From Bacillus sp. FJAT-29937 (GTDB lineage Bacteria; Bacillota; Bacilli; Bacillales; Cytobacillaceae), in the NCBI RefSeq assembly GCF_001509555.1, contig NZ_LMAS01000003.1:391175-455174 (forward strand): a DNA stretch of 64,000 nt. The letters run 5' to 3'. The stretch's first letter is position 1. Each line of letters starts with the position of its first letter. The notes under the pieces were generated by a model that searched no databases, was not told the DNA's origin, and saw only the letters and a list, made by a program, of their open reading frames with translations. Shown here piece after piece: positions 8,443 to 17,136 of this stretch. The position numbers and the translations under genes are program-made.

Positions 8443-9200
8443 GTTATGGAAAGTTTGCCTATCTTTATGATCAGCTCATGAAAGATGTTCCGTATGATAA
8501 ATGGGCAGAATTAGTATTAGAGAAGGCAAAGAAATATGAAGTAAGCGGGAAAAAATTGCTTGATCTCGCCTGTGGTACGGCTGAGCTTTCTGTGAAGCTT
8601 TCTGAGATTGGATTTCAAGTAACTGGTGTGGATATCTCCGAGGAAATGTTGACCGTCGCAAAGGCAAAGGCAAATGTAAATGAAAATGGATTAGCAATCG
8701 AATTTTATCTGCAAAATATGGCTGAACTCGATGGATTAGGCAAATTCGATATAATTGGCATTTTCTGTGATTCGATAAATTATTTACAGGAAGAAAAAGA
8801 GGTTGTTGCGACATTTCAACGTGTCTATGAGCATTTGTCTAATAATGGTCTCTTTATCTTTGATGTACACTCACTTCATAAAATCAGGGAAATATTTATG
8901 GATCAAACCTTTGCTGTGAATGATGATGAGATAAGCTATATTTGGCATTGCTTTGAAGGTGAATATCCTTTCAGCGTAGAGCATGATCTAAGTTTTTTTG
9001 TTTTAGACAATGAGACAGGTATGTATGCTCGTTATGATGAACTCCATTATCAGAGGACTTATCCGATTGAAGTATATGAAAATTGGCTTCAGGAAACAGG
9101 CTTTGAACTCCTTGAAGTTTCCGCCGATTTTGAAAATGATCCTCCACAAGATCAATCTGAACGAATCTTTTTTATTTGCAGGAAAATCTTGAGAAACTAA
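8439..9200 (+). CDS. yqeM: Class I SAM-dependent methyltransferase YqeM
   Basis: This 253-residue protein has a Rossmann-fold methyltransferase domain: motif I LLDLACGTAELS near residue 41, then GVDISEEML for the ribose-binding acidic residue, and a DSINYL motif IV region. The substrate is unknown; position after rsfS suggests a translation-related target, but that is inference. Start by four-base overlap with rsfS (ATGA). It ends the yqeG-yqeM gene run at a bidirectional terminator. Confidence 0.92.
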   Translation: MSYGKFAYLYDQLMKDVPYDKWAELVLEKAKKYEVSGKKLLDLACGTAELSVKLSEIGFQVTGVDISEEMLTVAKAKANVNENGLAIEFYLQNMAELDGLGKFDIIGIFCDSINYLQEEKEVVATFQRVYEHLSNNGLFIFDVHSLHKIREIFMDQTFAVNDDEISYIWHCFEGEYPFSVEHDLSFFVLDNETGMYARYDELHYQRTYPIEVYENWLQETGFELLEVSADFENDPPQDQSERIFFICRKILRN

Positions 9201-9204
9201 TAAT

Positions 9205-9235
9205 AAGAGCCAGCTTATGCAGCTGGCTCTTAATT
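9205..9235. terminator. Bidirectional terminator between yqeM and comER
   Basis: A perfect 11-bp stem (9205-9215 with 9221-9231) closes a 5-nt loop and sits between convergent genes. Confidence 0.85.
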
Positions 9236-9289
9236 TATAAAAAATAAATTTCTTGCATAAGAAGGATTTTTGAATTAAATAAAGAATAA

Positions 9290-10117
9290 CTAAATATTGA
9301 GAGTATAGTGTTCTTTAACCTGTTTAATATCCTCGTCAAACTTTGCATGTGTCGCCTGGAAGACTTTTTCGAACACATCACCTAATTCTTTTTCGAGCAC
9401 CTTGATTCCTTCCCCTGTGATGCCTCCCTTTACACAAACCTTTTCTTGCAGTGTCGGCAAAGTATAGTACCCTTTTTTCATTAGATCTCCCATACCAATT
9501 AACATATTTTCAGCTAGTGTTGTAGCGGTTTCCTGGTCAATTTCTGTCTCATTTACTGCTGCCATAATAAACCTTTGTGTTAAATAGCTGAAGAAGGCTG
9601 GTCCACAGCTTACAATGTCAGATGCCACTCTCGTAATGTTTTCTTCGATTTCAACAATCCTGGAAATTTCGCCAAACATTTCTTTAATAATTGATTTCCA
9701 CTCTTCCTTGCAGTTCTTTCCAAATGATAATAAAGAAACACCTGAAAGTGCTCGATTTGTAATACTTGGTATCACTCTTGCAACGGAACAGGTTGAAATA
9801 TTTTCCAGCTGATCCACACTAATTGGACTCGTGATGGAAACGATACATTTTTCTTTCGTTAGAAACGGGGAAATATCTTTGATGACGTTGTGAACATCAT
9901 GTGGTTTTACACAAATAAAGATGAGCGAGGATTTCTCCGCCACATCCTTCCCAGTCGGTGCAACATTTATTTCTTGATAATTCTCCTTTATTTCCAAAGC
10001 TTTTGATAAAGTTCGATTGGTTATTGTTATGGAAGAAGGGGAAACGGCTTTTCCATCAATTAAAGCTTCTGTTATTATTCTCCCCATATTGCCAGTACCA
10101 ATCATTCCAATTTTCAA
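9290..10117 (-). CDS. comER: ComER, pyrroline-5-carboxylate reductase-like protein
   Basis: This 275-residue protein has an N-terminal NAD(P)-binding fold (KIGMIGTGNMG) and a C-terminal dimerisation domain of the ProC family. In Bacillus it is encoded opposite comEA and affects sporulation and biofilm formation in some species; its enzymatic role is uncertain. A GTG at 10135 would lengthen it, but AAGGAGGG lies between that codon and the TTG at 10117, seven bases before the latter. The TTG also gives the family N-terminus. It diverges from comEA with 87 bases between. Confidence 0.93.
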   Translation of the reverse strand: MKIGMIGTGNMGRIITEALIDGKAVSPSSITITNRTLSKALEIKENYQEINVAPTGKDVAEKSSLIFICVKPHDVHNVIKDISPFLTKEKCIVSITSPISVDQLENISTCSVARVIPSITNRALSGVSLLSFGKNCKEEWKSIIKEMFGEISRIVEIEENITRVASDIVSCGPAFFSYLTQRFIMAAVNETEIDQETATTLAENMLIGMGDLMKKGYYTLPTLQEKVCVKGGITGEGIKVLEKELGDVFEKVFQATHAKFDEDIKQVKEHYTLNI

Positions 10118-10204
10118 TGTCCTTCCCTCCTTCACATGCGAGCTTTCTCCTATACATTATGAAATTCCTTAATAGAATATGCTAAATATGAAAGGATGAT
10201 ATAG

Positions 10205-10837
10205 TTGTTACACTTGATTAAAGAGCACAAAATTTACATTATTACAGGTTTAGCTGCCTGTATTGCAGCCTTTTATTTTATTTTTCAGCCGGTGGAAGAT
10301 CAAAGTGCTGTCTTTGAAGAACATGAACTCATTCTATCAAGCGAGCAAATAAGTGCTGAAAGTCAGGAGGAGGTGATCATCGATGAGTCCCTTTTTGTCG
10401 ATGTTAAGGGAGCAGTGGAAAGGCCAGGAGTATATGAAGCCAAAAGCAATGACCGTGTCATCGACATCATCAATAGGGCTGGTGGATTAATGGAATCAGC
10501 GGACGAAGCAAAAATAAACTTTGCCATGCGGGTTGAGGATGAGATGGTGATTTATGTTCCGAAAATTGGAGAGGAATCTGAGGAAGATGCTGGGGCTTTA
10601 TTAGTCGGAGGGTCCCAAGGAGCAGGTCAAGCGAAAAATGATGGCAAGGTTAATCTAAACACAGCTAATGAAGCTGAATTACAAACCTTGACTGGCATCG
10701 GGCCTGCCAAAGCTTCAGCTATACTCGAATATCGCGAGACAAACGGTCCATTTAAAGCGATTGAAGACTTAAAATCCATTAGTGGAATCGGGGAAAAAAC
10801 CTTTGAGAAATTGAGAGACAGTATTAAAGTAAAATAG
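10205..10837 (+). CDS. comEA: Competence DNA receptor ComEA
   Basis: This 210-residue membrane-anchored protein binds double-stranded DNA at the cell surface during transformation. An N-terminal membrane segment lies near residues 10-27, then an acidic linker, an SLBB-like domain (VDVKGAVERPGVYE, about 62-118), and a C-terminal double helix-hairpin-helix (LTGIGPAKA and ISGIGEKT, about 148-208). The start is TTG, preceded by AAAGGATGA. It is the first gene of comEA-comEB-comEC. Confidence 0.96.
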   Translation: MLHLIKEHKIYIITGLAACIAAFYFIFQPVEDQSAVFEEHELILSSEQISAESQEEVIIDESLFVDVKGAVERPGVYEAKSNDRVIDIINRAGGLMESADEAKINFAMRVEDEMVIYVPKIGEESEEDAGALLVGGSQGAGQAKNDGKVNLNTANEAELQTLTGIGPAKASAILEYRETNGPFKAIEDLKSISGIGEKTFEKLRDSIKVK

Positions 10838-10934
10838 AAAACAATATTGACCCATTTTGACATGGGGCTTAAACTTGGCATATAAGAAAAAGTTTTTGCA
10901 AGGTTTGTAAAATTTAAGGTAAGGAGCAGGAAAA

Positions 10935-11372
10935 GTGGAAAGAAAAAGCTGGGATGAATATTTTTTAGATATTGCAACCGAGGTGGGTTCCCGTTCCACA
11001 TGCCCAAGATTACATGTGGGCTGTGTAATTGTTAAAGATAAGCATATTGTATCAACTGGCTACAATGGGTCTATCCATGGCCATGACCATTGTGAAGATG
11101 TAGGCTGCTTAATAAATGATCAGGGGAGATGTATACGAACTCTTCATTCTGAGCTTAATGCAGTTTTGCATGCTGATCGAAGTTTATTAAAAGGAGCTAC
11201 TGCTTATGTGACCCATGAGCCATGTGAAAATTGTGCTAAGACAATCGCTCAATCAGGTATTAGCAAAATTGTTTACCGTCACGCCTATCCTAATAAATAT
11301 AATGAATATTTTTTGAAAAACGTTGAAGTGGTTCATCTTCCTAAAGAGGAAGTATCGAATGGTAAGGTATAG
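10935..11372 (+). CDS. comEB: dCMP deaminase-like protein ComEB (short form)
   Basis: This 145-residue protein is a zinc-dependent deoxycytidylate deaminase. Zinc motifs are HSE (within TLHSELNAVLH) and PCENC. The usual first motif is HAE; serine here is conservative. B. subtilis ComEB is about 189 residues, so this copy lacks the C-terminal tail after the catalytic domain; the stop is clean and there is no sign of a frameshift. GTG start with AAGGAGCAGG upstream. ComEB is not essential for DNA uptake in B. subtilis despite its operon position, and its comEC link may be mainly translational. Confidence 0.93.
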   Translation: MERKSWDEYFLDIATEVGSRSTCPRLHVGCVIVKDKHIVSTGYNGSIHGHDHCEDVGCLINDQGRCIRTLHSELNAVLHADRSLLKGATAYVTHEPCENCAKTIAQSGISKIVYRHAYPNKYNEYFLKNVEVVHLPKEEVSNGKV

Positions 11373-11397
11373 GGTTTTGCCTATGCCTTTTACCATT
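11358..11397 (+). other. Imperfect hairpin overlapping the comEB stop codon
   Basis: The arm at 11358-11373 pairs with 11380-11397: eight base pairs, a 2-nt bulge, then eight more including one U-G pair, around a 6-nt loop. The comEB TAG stop lies inside the 5' arm. No T-tract follows (TAGGGG), so it is not a standard terminator. A role in mRNA processing or stability before comEC is possible. Confidence 0.55.
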
Positions 11398-11442
11398 TAG
11401 GGGAATGAATATGAAGCAAATGGATAAAGGAGAAAGGATACA

Positions 11443-13767
11443 ATGAAGGGCAAATGGATTTATTTCACAGTTGCCTCACTGATGGGAATATTAGCAAGCT
11501 TTTTTAATGTTTATTTCTGTATGACTCTATTATTTCTGTTAATATTTCTTTATAAAAAAAAGAATTTTTCAAAGAGGCAGCTTCTTGCAGTATGTATCTT
11601 TTTTCTCATATTTTTTGTGCGAAGTGAAATGATCGAAAGAGCAAATTTCAGCCGTTTAGTTAAAGGCGAAACCAATTTTCTTGTTTACTTGCAGGAAAAC
11701 CTAAAGGTAGATGGAGATACTTTTTCCGGAACAGCCATAGAATTGAAGCATAATGAAAGGCTTATCCTTACATATAAAATAAAAGCTGAAAAAGAAAAAG
11801 CTGATTTGCTGGCAAAATTAAAAACAGGCATGGCATGTTCAGTAAAAGGCTCATTAGAAGAGCCATTTTCCTCAACTAATCAAAATGCTTTTGACTATCA
11901 GGATTATCTTAACCGAAATCATACGTATTGGATATTAAAAGCAGATTCCTTAACACCCTCCAAATGTATTCCTCAGAAGAAAACACTGCTTTCTTTTTTC
12001 CGTACACTTAGAGAAAATGGGATTGAATATATACATAATTATTTTCCAAAGGACACAGCGCCCTTAGCCATTGCTCTGCTGTTTGGAGATCGGAATTATA
12101 TTGAAGCTGACGTCTTAACCGCCTATCAAAAGCTCGGGATCGTTCATTTATTAGCCATATCGGGTCTTCATGTTGGAATGCTTTTTGGGATGATTTTCTT
12201 TCTTGGCATACGGGCAGGAGTGTCAAAAGAGAAAATGACATTAGCCTTGCTTATATTATTGCCCTGCTACGCCCTTATTACAGGTGCTTCCCCTTCTGTC
12301 ATTCGTGCTGTTTTTATGATGATCATATTTTTAGCTCTTCAAAAATGGGGCAGGAACTTTTCACTTTTAACGATTGATGTAATAGGCATTGTCTTCATCC
12401 TATATACCTTTTCTTCTCCTTATGTTATTTATAATGTTGGGTTTCAGTTATCCTTTGGTGTAAGCTTTTCCCTTATATTATCTGCCCCCATTATCCTAAA
12501 ACGCTTTTCTAATCCGATTTCATTATTATTTGCCACTTCGTTCATTTGCCAGCTGGCGGCTACCCCGATCATGTTTTACTATTTTTTTGAAGTTTCAATT
12601 ATCTCTGTACTAGCTAATATTCTGTTTGTGCCTCTGTTTTCATTATTCATATTGCCTGCCTTATTTATCATCTTCCTCTTACATCTTATATTTGGCGGGA
12701 ATATTCATTTTCTCGTGAATTTAATGAATTTCATTATTTACTGGATGGACGGTATTGCTGGGAGGCTAGCTCAATTGCCATATGCAACGATTGCTTTAGG
12801 AAGGCCCCATTTCATCATTTTATTGCTTTATTTGATCATATTCCCCTGTTATTTTTCCTTATGGGAAAAAATGAGGGGGATCAAAAAGTCTCTGATGATT
12901 CTCATACTGCCGACCCTCCTATTAATACTGCATAGTTCTGAAAATTTTCTATCTCCATACGGAGAGATTACCTTTATTGATGTTGGCCAAGGAGAAAGTA
13001 TCTTCATAAGACTTCCACACAATCAAGGGAATTATCTAATCGATACGGGGGGTACATTAAGGTTCCATACAGAGGAGTGGAAGTTGAGAAAGAATCAATA
13101 TGATGTTGGCAAGGATGTAGTCGTTCCTTATTTAAAAAGCAAGGGAATTAGAACAATCGATAAGCTCATTTTAACGCATGGGGATACAGATCATATAGGA
13201 GGTGCTCCTGCAATAATAGAGGAAATGAAAGTGAAGAATATTATTTTACCAAAAAGCGCGGAGCTTTCAGAGCTGGAAAAAGCGATCCTCTTAAAAGCAA
13301 AAAACAAAAAGATTCCCTACTATTTTACAAAAGCGGGTGATCGCTGGACGAACGGCAAAGTTAATTTTCAAGTATTATCTCCTCAACCGGGAATGGAGTC
13401 GGAAAGAAATAATGGTTCCATCGTTTTGTTTACAAAGATCGGGGGATTAACATGGCTGTTTACAGGGGATTTGGAGGAAAGCGGGGAAGAAAAATTAATT
13501 ACCCGTTATCATAATTTAAAAATTGATGTATTAAAGGTTGGACACCACGGCAGTAAATCATCTACCTCGAGTTCGTTCTTAGATCGAATAGAACCAAAGC
13601 TTGCCGTTATTTCTGCTGGCAGAAATAATCGTTACGGCCATCCAAATAAAGAAATACTAAATAGCTTAGATGAAAGAAGGATTAAAGTATTACGGACTGA
13701 TGTAAATGGAGCCATCACTTATTATTTTAAAGGAGACCTAGGAACCTTTTCTACGCAGATGCCATAG
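11443..13767 (+). CDS. comEC: DNA-internalisation channel ComEC/Rec2
   Basis: This 774-residue polytopic protein is thought to form the channel that takes single-stranded DNA across the membrane. It has N-terminal membrane helices and a soluble OB-like loop (about 70-170), the Competence domain with LAISGLHVGMLFG, further helices to about residue 490, and a C-terminal metallo-beta-lactamase domain with THGDTDHIGG and HHGSKSSTSSSF. All parts are present and the length is normal, so the uptake gene looks intact. AAAGGAGAAAGG precedes the ATG. Confidence 0.97.
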   Translation: MKGKWIYFTVASLMGILASFFNVYFCMTLLFLLIFLYKKKNFSKRQLLAVCIFFLIFFVRSEMIERANFSRLVKGETNFLVYLQENLKVDGDTFSGTAIELKHNERLILTYKIKAEKEKADLLAKLKTGMACSVKGSLEEPFSSTNQNAFDYQDYLNRNHTYWILKADSLTPSKCIPQKKTLLSFFRTLRENGIEYIHNYFPKDTAPLAIALLFGDRNYIEADVLTAYQKLGIVHLLAISGLHVGMLFGMIFFLGIRAGVSKEKMTLALLILLPCYALITGASPSVIRAVFMMIIFLALQKWGRNFSLLTIDVIGIVFILYTFSSPYVIYNVGFQLSFGVSFSLILSAPIILKRFSNPISLLFATSFICQLAATPIMFYYFFEVSIISVLANILFVPLFSLFILPALFIIFLLHLIFGGNIHFLVNLMNFIIYWMDGIAGRLAQLPYATIALGRPHFIILLLYLIIFPCYFSLWEKMRGIKKSLMILILPTLLLILHSSENFLSPYGEITFIDVGQGESIFIRLPHNQGNYLIDTGGTLRFHTEEWKLRKNQYDVGKDVVVPYLKSKGIRTIDKLILTHGDTDHIGGAPAIIEEMKVKNIILPKSAELSELEKAILLKAKNKKIPYYFTKAGDRWTNGKVNFQVLSPQPGMESERNNGSIVLFTKIGGLTWLFTGDLEESGEEKLITRYHNLKIDVLKVGHHGSKSSTSSSFLDRIEPKLAVISAGRNNRYGHPNKEILNSLDERRIKVLRTDVNGAITYYFKGDLGTFSTQMP

Positions 13768-13797
13768 GATGTAGTAAATAAATCAGGAATTGAAAAA

Positions 13798-13818
13798 GAG
13801 GCTGCTAATTGCAGCCTC
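13798..13818. terminator. Terminator between comEC and yqzM
   Basis: An 8-bp stem GAGGCTGC/GCAGCCTC closes a 5-nt loop. On the minus strand it is followed by five T residues, so it suits yqzM best; on the plus strand the tail is only moderately T-rich. Confidence 0.75.
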
Positions 13819-13842
13819 CAAAATTTCTTTCTTATGTAGTCA

Positions 13843-13977
13843 TTAAGAGCCTACTATTTTAACGACTGTTGCAATAATAAATAACGTTGCAAAGAAACCG
13901 AAAGAAACGATAAATCCTATTCCAGAGTCAATCGCATCATTGTTTTTATACTGGACGTCTTTTTCAAATTCATTCAC
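13843..13977 (-). CDS. yqzM: YqzM family small membrane protein
   Basis: This 44-residue protein starts MNEFEKDVQYKNNDAIDSG and continues with one hydrophobic helix (IGFIVSFGFFATLFIIATVVKIVG). It matches the YqzM peptide I recall from B. subtilis at the same location between comEC and holA. The start is GTG with AGGAGGGG nine bases upstream. No function is established; a membrane-inserted small protein is all the sequence supports. Confidence 0.88.
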   Translation of the reverse strand: MNEFEKDVQYKNNDAIDSGIGFIVSFGFFATLFIIATVVKIVGS

Positions 13978-14057
13978 AGTCTACCCCTCCTATTTCCATT
14001 ATAGTATAAGCTAAAGCGAAGAAAAAATCTAGCTTTCCTCAAGCGGCATTTCCTCTA

Positions 14058-14206
14058 GTGACAAGAGTTGTCACAAATAAGTTAAACTTGAATGGTCACA
14101 ATAATGATACAGTGATGCACCGTCGTGGCTTGAGTATCCTAGGCCTCATGTTCCGACGTTCATTATAGATGAGGGAATTGGCACAAGATCGGATTGTGTC
14201 AATTCC
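14058..14206. other. Structured intergenic region upstream of holA
   Basis: The 366-bp yqzM-holA gap holds no credible gene but three structures. A 17-bp palindrome GTGACAA-GAG-TTGTCAC is at 14058-14074. A stretch with terminal CGTCG/CGACG pairing is at about 14121-14157. A 13-base-pair hairpin lies at 14174-14206 (GGAATTGGCACAA and TTGTGTCAATTCC), with a poor T-tail. It could be an operator plus a small RNA with its terminator, or a decayed repeat; no confident promoter was found inside it. Confidence 0.4.
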
Positions 14207-14282
14207 TTATTGCCTTTACATATGATTCAAATATATGGAAGAATTTGAGCAAATAAGGACATTTTGTACACATTTTGTTACT

Positions 14283-14311
14283 TGTCAAATTGGACAAGGT
14301 TCATTAGGATA
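14283..14311 (+). promoter_or_regulatory. Candidate sigma-A promoter for holA
   Basis: TTGTCA is followed after 17 bases by TAGGAT, a two-mismatch -10, about 35 bases before the holA start. An alternative TTGGAC-17-AGATAT overlaps it. Position and spacing are right; the -10 is weak. Confidence 0.45.
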
Positions 14312-14343
14312 AAGATATCCCAATGTGAACGGAGAGTAAGACA

Positions 14344-15363
14344 GTGGTTTTTGAATTATGGAAGCAAATTAAAGCAAAAAAATTTTCTCCGATTTTTCTA
14401 TTATACGGAGCGGAATCATTTCTTATTAATGAAACGAAGCAGTTATTAATTTCCAATATCCTGACTGAGGAGGACATGGATTTTAACCTTTCCTCCTATG
14501 ATTTAGAAGAAACACCGATTGATGCTGCACTTGAAGATGCGGAGACACTGCCATTTATAGGTGAGAAGAGACTCATTTTTTTACATAATCCTGTATTTCT
14601 TACATCCGAGAAAACGAAAGAAAAAGTTGAGCATAATTTAGCGAAGCTGGAGGCTTATATTAGAGCACCTTCTCCATCTTCCATCGTTGTTTTTGTTGCT
14701 CCATATGAAAAATTAGACGAACGGAAAAAGCTTACGAAGGAATTAAAACGAAGTGCAGCGGTTTTGGAGGCCAAAAAGCTGAATGAAGCGGAGCTAAAAG
14801 AATGGATCAAAAAACGTGCAGCTTATAATGGGGTTGAAATAGAAGATCAGGCAGTCGAATACATGTTAACCCTTGCAGGTACAAATTTGTTTTTACTAAC
14901 GAGTGAAATGGATAAGCTTGCATTATACTCGGGGGCGGGCAATAGAATTGATCTCCAAATCGTTGAAAGATTAGTTTCTCGTTCTTTAGAGCAAAATATC
15001 TTTGCTTTAGTAGATAAGATTGTGCATCGGAAAATTGAAGAGGCTTTACGGATCTTTTATGATCTCTTAAAGCAAAATGAAGAGCCAATCAAAATATTAT
15101 CTGTCATTACGGGACAGTTTAGGCTGATTTATCAAGTAAAGGAGCTGGCTAGAAGAGGATATGGCCAACAGCAGATTGCAGGGGCTTTAAAGGTCCATCC
15201 TTTCCGCGTTAAGCTAGCCGCAGGACAGGCTCAAGCTTTTGATGAAGAGGAGCTTGCTCAAATAATGAAATTATTAGCAGATGCTGATTTTCAAATGAAG
15301 ACAGGCGGTATGAATAAAGAATTGCTCATAGAGATGTTTCTGTTTCGCCTAAATAGTAAATAA
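14344..15363 (+). CDS. holA: DNA polymerase III delta subunit
   Basis: This 339-residue protein is the clamp-loader delta subunit, which opens the beta sliding clamp. The N-terminal AAA-like region carries PIFLLYGAESFLINE, and the C-terminal domain has the usual ILSVITGQFRLIYQVKEL and FRLNSK end. The start is GTG with GGAGAG nine bases upstream; a long leader precedes it. Length is normal. Confidence 0.95.
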   Translation: MVFELWKQIKAKKFSPIFLLYGAESFLINETKQLLISNILTEEDMDFNLSSYDLEETPIDAALEDAETLPFIGEKRLIFLHNPVFLTSEKTKEKVEHNLAKLEAYIRAPSPSSIVVFVAPYEKLDERKKLTKELKRSAAVLEAKKLNEAELKEWIKKRAAYNGVEIEDQAVEYMLTLAGTNLFLLTSEMDKLALYSGAGNRIDLQIVERLVSRSLEQNIFALVDKIVHRKIEEALRIFYDLLKQNEEPIKILSVITGQFRLIYQVKELARRGYGQQQIAGALKVHPFRVKLAAGQAQAFDEEELAQIMKLLADADFQMKTGGMNKELLIEMFLFRLNSK

Positions 15364-15367
15364 AATT

Positions 15368-15394
15368 AAAACGACCTCATTGGTCGTTTTTTTG
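15368..15394 (+). terminator. holA terminator
   Basis: AAACGACC pairs with GGTCGTTT around a 5-nt loop, followed by a T-tract. Confidence 0.85.
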
Positions 15395-15404
15395 CATAAT
15401 AAAA

Positions 15405-15425
15405 GGCTATCTTAGGAAGATAGCC
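15405..15425 (-). terminator. rpsT terminator
   Basis: A perfect 9-bp stem GGCTATCTT/AAGATAGCC has a 3-nt loop and a TTTTATT tail on the minus strand. Confidence 0.8.
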
Positions 15426-15434
15426 AAAGCAAGC

Positions 15435-15701
15435 TTACGCGTTTAAAGTGTTCATTTTTTTCATTAAACGAGACTTTTTACGAGCAGCAGCGTTTTTGTG
15501 GATAAGGCCTTTAGAAGCAGCTTTGTCTAATTTACGAGCAGCATCAACGAAAGATTCTTTCGCAGCAGCAGCATCATTTAGAACGATAGCAGCATCAACC
15601 TTCTTAACAGCTGTACGCATTGCAGATTTAACAGTAGCGTTTTGAGCGTTTTTAGATTCGTTCGTTTTCACACGCTTAATAGCAGATTTAATATTTGGCA
15701 T
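15435..15701 (-). CDS. rpsT: 30S ribosomal protein S20
   Basis: This 88-residue basic protein begins [15 protein letters not shown] and ends [13 protein letters not shown], typical of S20, which binds 16S rRNA early in 30S assembly. A GTG three codons upstream (15710) overlaps the GGAGGTGA site, so the ATG at 15701 is preferred. It is convergent with holA and divergent from gpr, as in B. subtilis. Confidence 0.98.
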   Translation of the reverse strand: MPNIKSAIKRVKTNESKNAQNATVKSAMRTAVKKVDAAIVLNDAAAAKESFVDAARKLDKAASKGLIHKNAAARKKSRLMKKMNTLNA

Positions 15702-15943
15702 TCCATTCACCTCCTGAGGGCAGCATCGAGATTATATAATAACTCGACATAAACATTCATTAACAATTTAATATTAAGAACAAGTGATATTTTATCAAAC
15801 ACGCTCGACTTTTGCAATACTCTCCCTTAGTTTTTCCTATTTTCGAACAACTTAACTTAAGTGTTTTACTGAATGTTTTGCTAAGAAAAGGAAATGATAA
15901 TAAATAGTGTAACTTATAGCAAAAGATGCGAGGGGGATTCAAT

Positions 15944-17068
15944 GTGGAAGATTCAATGGATTTGAGCAAATATTCGATTAGAACAGATTTAGCTATTGAA
16001 GCACGGGAAATGGTCATAGCGGATCGCCATCAACATATTCAAGAGGAAGAAAATCTTTCGCAAATTGAAGGGGTTATTATTAAAGAAAAAGAAGAGGATG
16101 ATATTAAAGTATCCTATGTTGAAGTAACAAAAGAAGGAGCGAAATCCCTAGGGAAAAAGGAAGGGAAATATTTAACACTAGAAGCAATAGGTATCCGCCA
16201 GCAAGATACACCAATGCAAAAAAAGGTTGTAAAAATATTCGCCTCAGAGCTTGCTCAGTTTTTGAAGCAGCTTGGTATTAAAGAGGATGCCTCCTGTTTA
16301 GTTGTCGGACTGGGAAATTGGAATGTCACTCCTGATGCTCTTGGACCGCAAGTGTGTGAAAACCTTCTTGTTACGCGCCATCTCTATCAGCTGCAGCCTG
16401 AAAGTGTAGAAGAGGGCTATCGTCCTGTCAGTGCTATTGCTCCAGGCGTTATGGGGCTGACAGGTATAGAAACAAGTGATATTATCTTTGGAATTGTTGA
16501 TAAAACGAAACCGGACTTTGTGATTGTCATTGATGCACTCGCTTCACGTTCATTAGAAAGAGTAAATTCGACTATTCAAATTTCAGATACGGGTATTCAT
16601 CCTGGTTCAGGCGTTGGAAATAAGCGTAAAGAAATTAGCCAGGAATCATTAGGGATTCCTGTCGTTGCTATTGGCGTTCCAACTGTTGTTGACGCTGTAT
16701 CGATTACAAGTGATACGATCGATTTTATTTTAAAACATTTTGGAAAAGAAATGAGGGAAGGGGACAGACCTTCAAGATCGTTGGCACCTGCAGGTATGAG
16801 CTTTGGTGAACGCAGAAAGTTGACTGAGGAAGATCTCCCAGAGGAACAGCATAGAAAAACTTTCCTTGGTATGATCGGAACACTGCCTGATGAGGAGAAG
16901 AGAAAATTAATATATGAGGTCCTCTCCCCGATTGGACATAATCTCATGGTAACACCGAAGGAAGTAGATATTTTTATTGAGGATATGGCAAATCTTATTG
17001 CTAACGGGCTAAACGCGGCCTTACATCAAAATGTTAACCAAGAAAATGCAGGTTTTTATACAAGGTAA
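15944..17068 (+). CDS. gpr: Germination protease GPR
   Basis: This 374-residue protease degrades small acid-soluble spore proteins during germination. It is made as a zymogen in the forespore; an N-terminal propeptide is removed near the DLAIEARE stretch, which resembles the cut sites in its substrates. Conserved blocks include [17 protein letters not shown] and [13 protein letters not shown] frame opens at 15926, but GAGGGGG at 15929-15935 places the start at the GTG at 15944. TGAATG at 15870 and GGAAATGAT at 15890 could be forespore-sigma elements; this is tentative. Confidence 0.96.
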   Translation: MEDSMDLSKYSIRTDLAIEAREMVIADRHQHIQEEENLSQIEGVIIKEKEEDDIKVSYVEVTKEGAKSLGKKEGKYLTLEAIGIRQQDTPMQKKVVKIFASELAQFLKQLGIKEDASCLVVGLGNWNVTPDALGPQVCENLLVTRHLYQLQPESVEEGYRPVSAIAPGVMGLTGIETSDIIFGIVDKTKPDFVIVIDALASRSLERVNSTIQISDTGIHPGSGVGNKRKEISQESLGIPVVAIGVPTVVDAVSITSDTIDFILKHFGKEMREGDRPSRSLAPAGMSFGERRKLTEEDLPEEQHRKTFLGMIGTLPDEEKRKLIYEVLSPIGHNLMVTPKEVDIFIEDMANLIANGLNAALHQNVNQENAGFYTR

Positions 17069-17136
17069 ATAATTTCTGTTCTATCCTTTCTAGCGAAGTC
17101 ATATGAATTACTAGACTAGCAAAGAGAGGTGGAAGA

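Noticed and set aside
8476-8814. 112-codon minus-strand frame inside yqeM
   Set aside because: It is antisense to a clear methyltransferase gene and has no ribosome binding site or motif.
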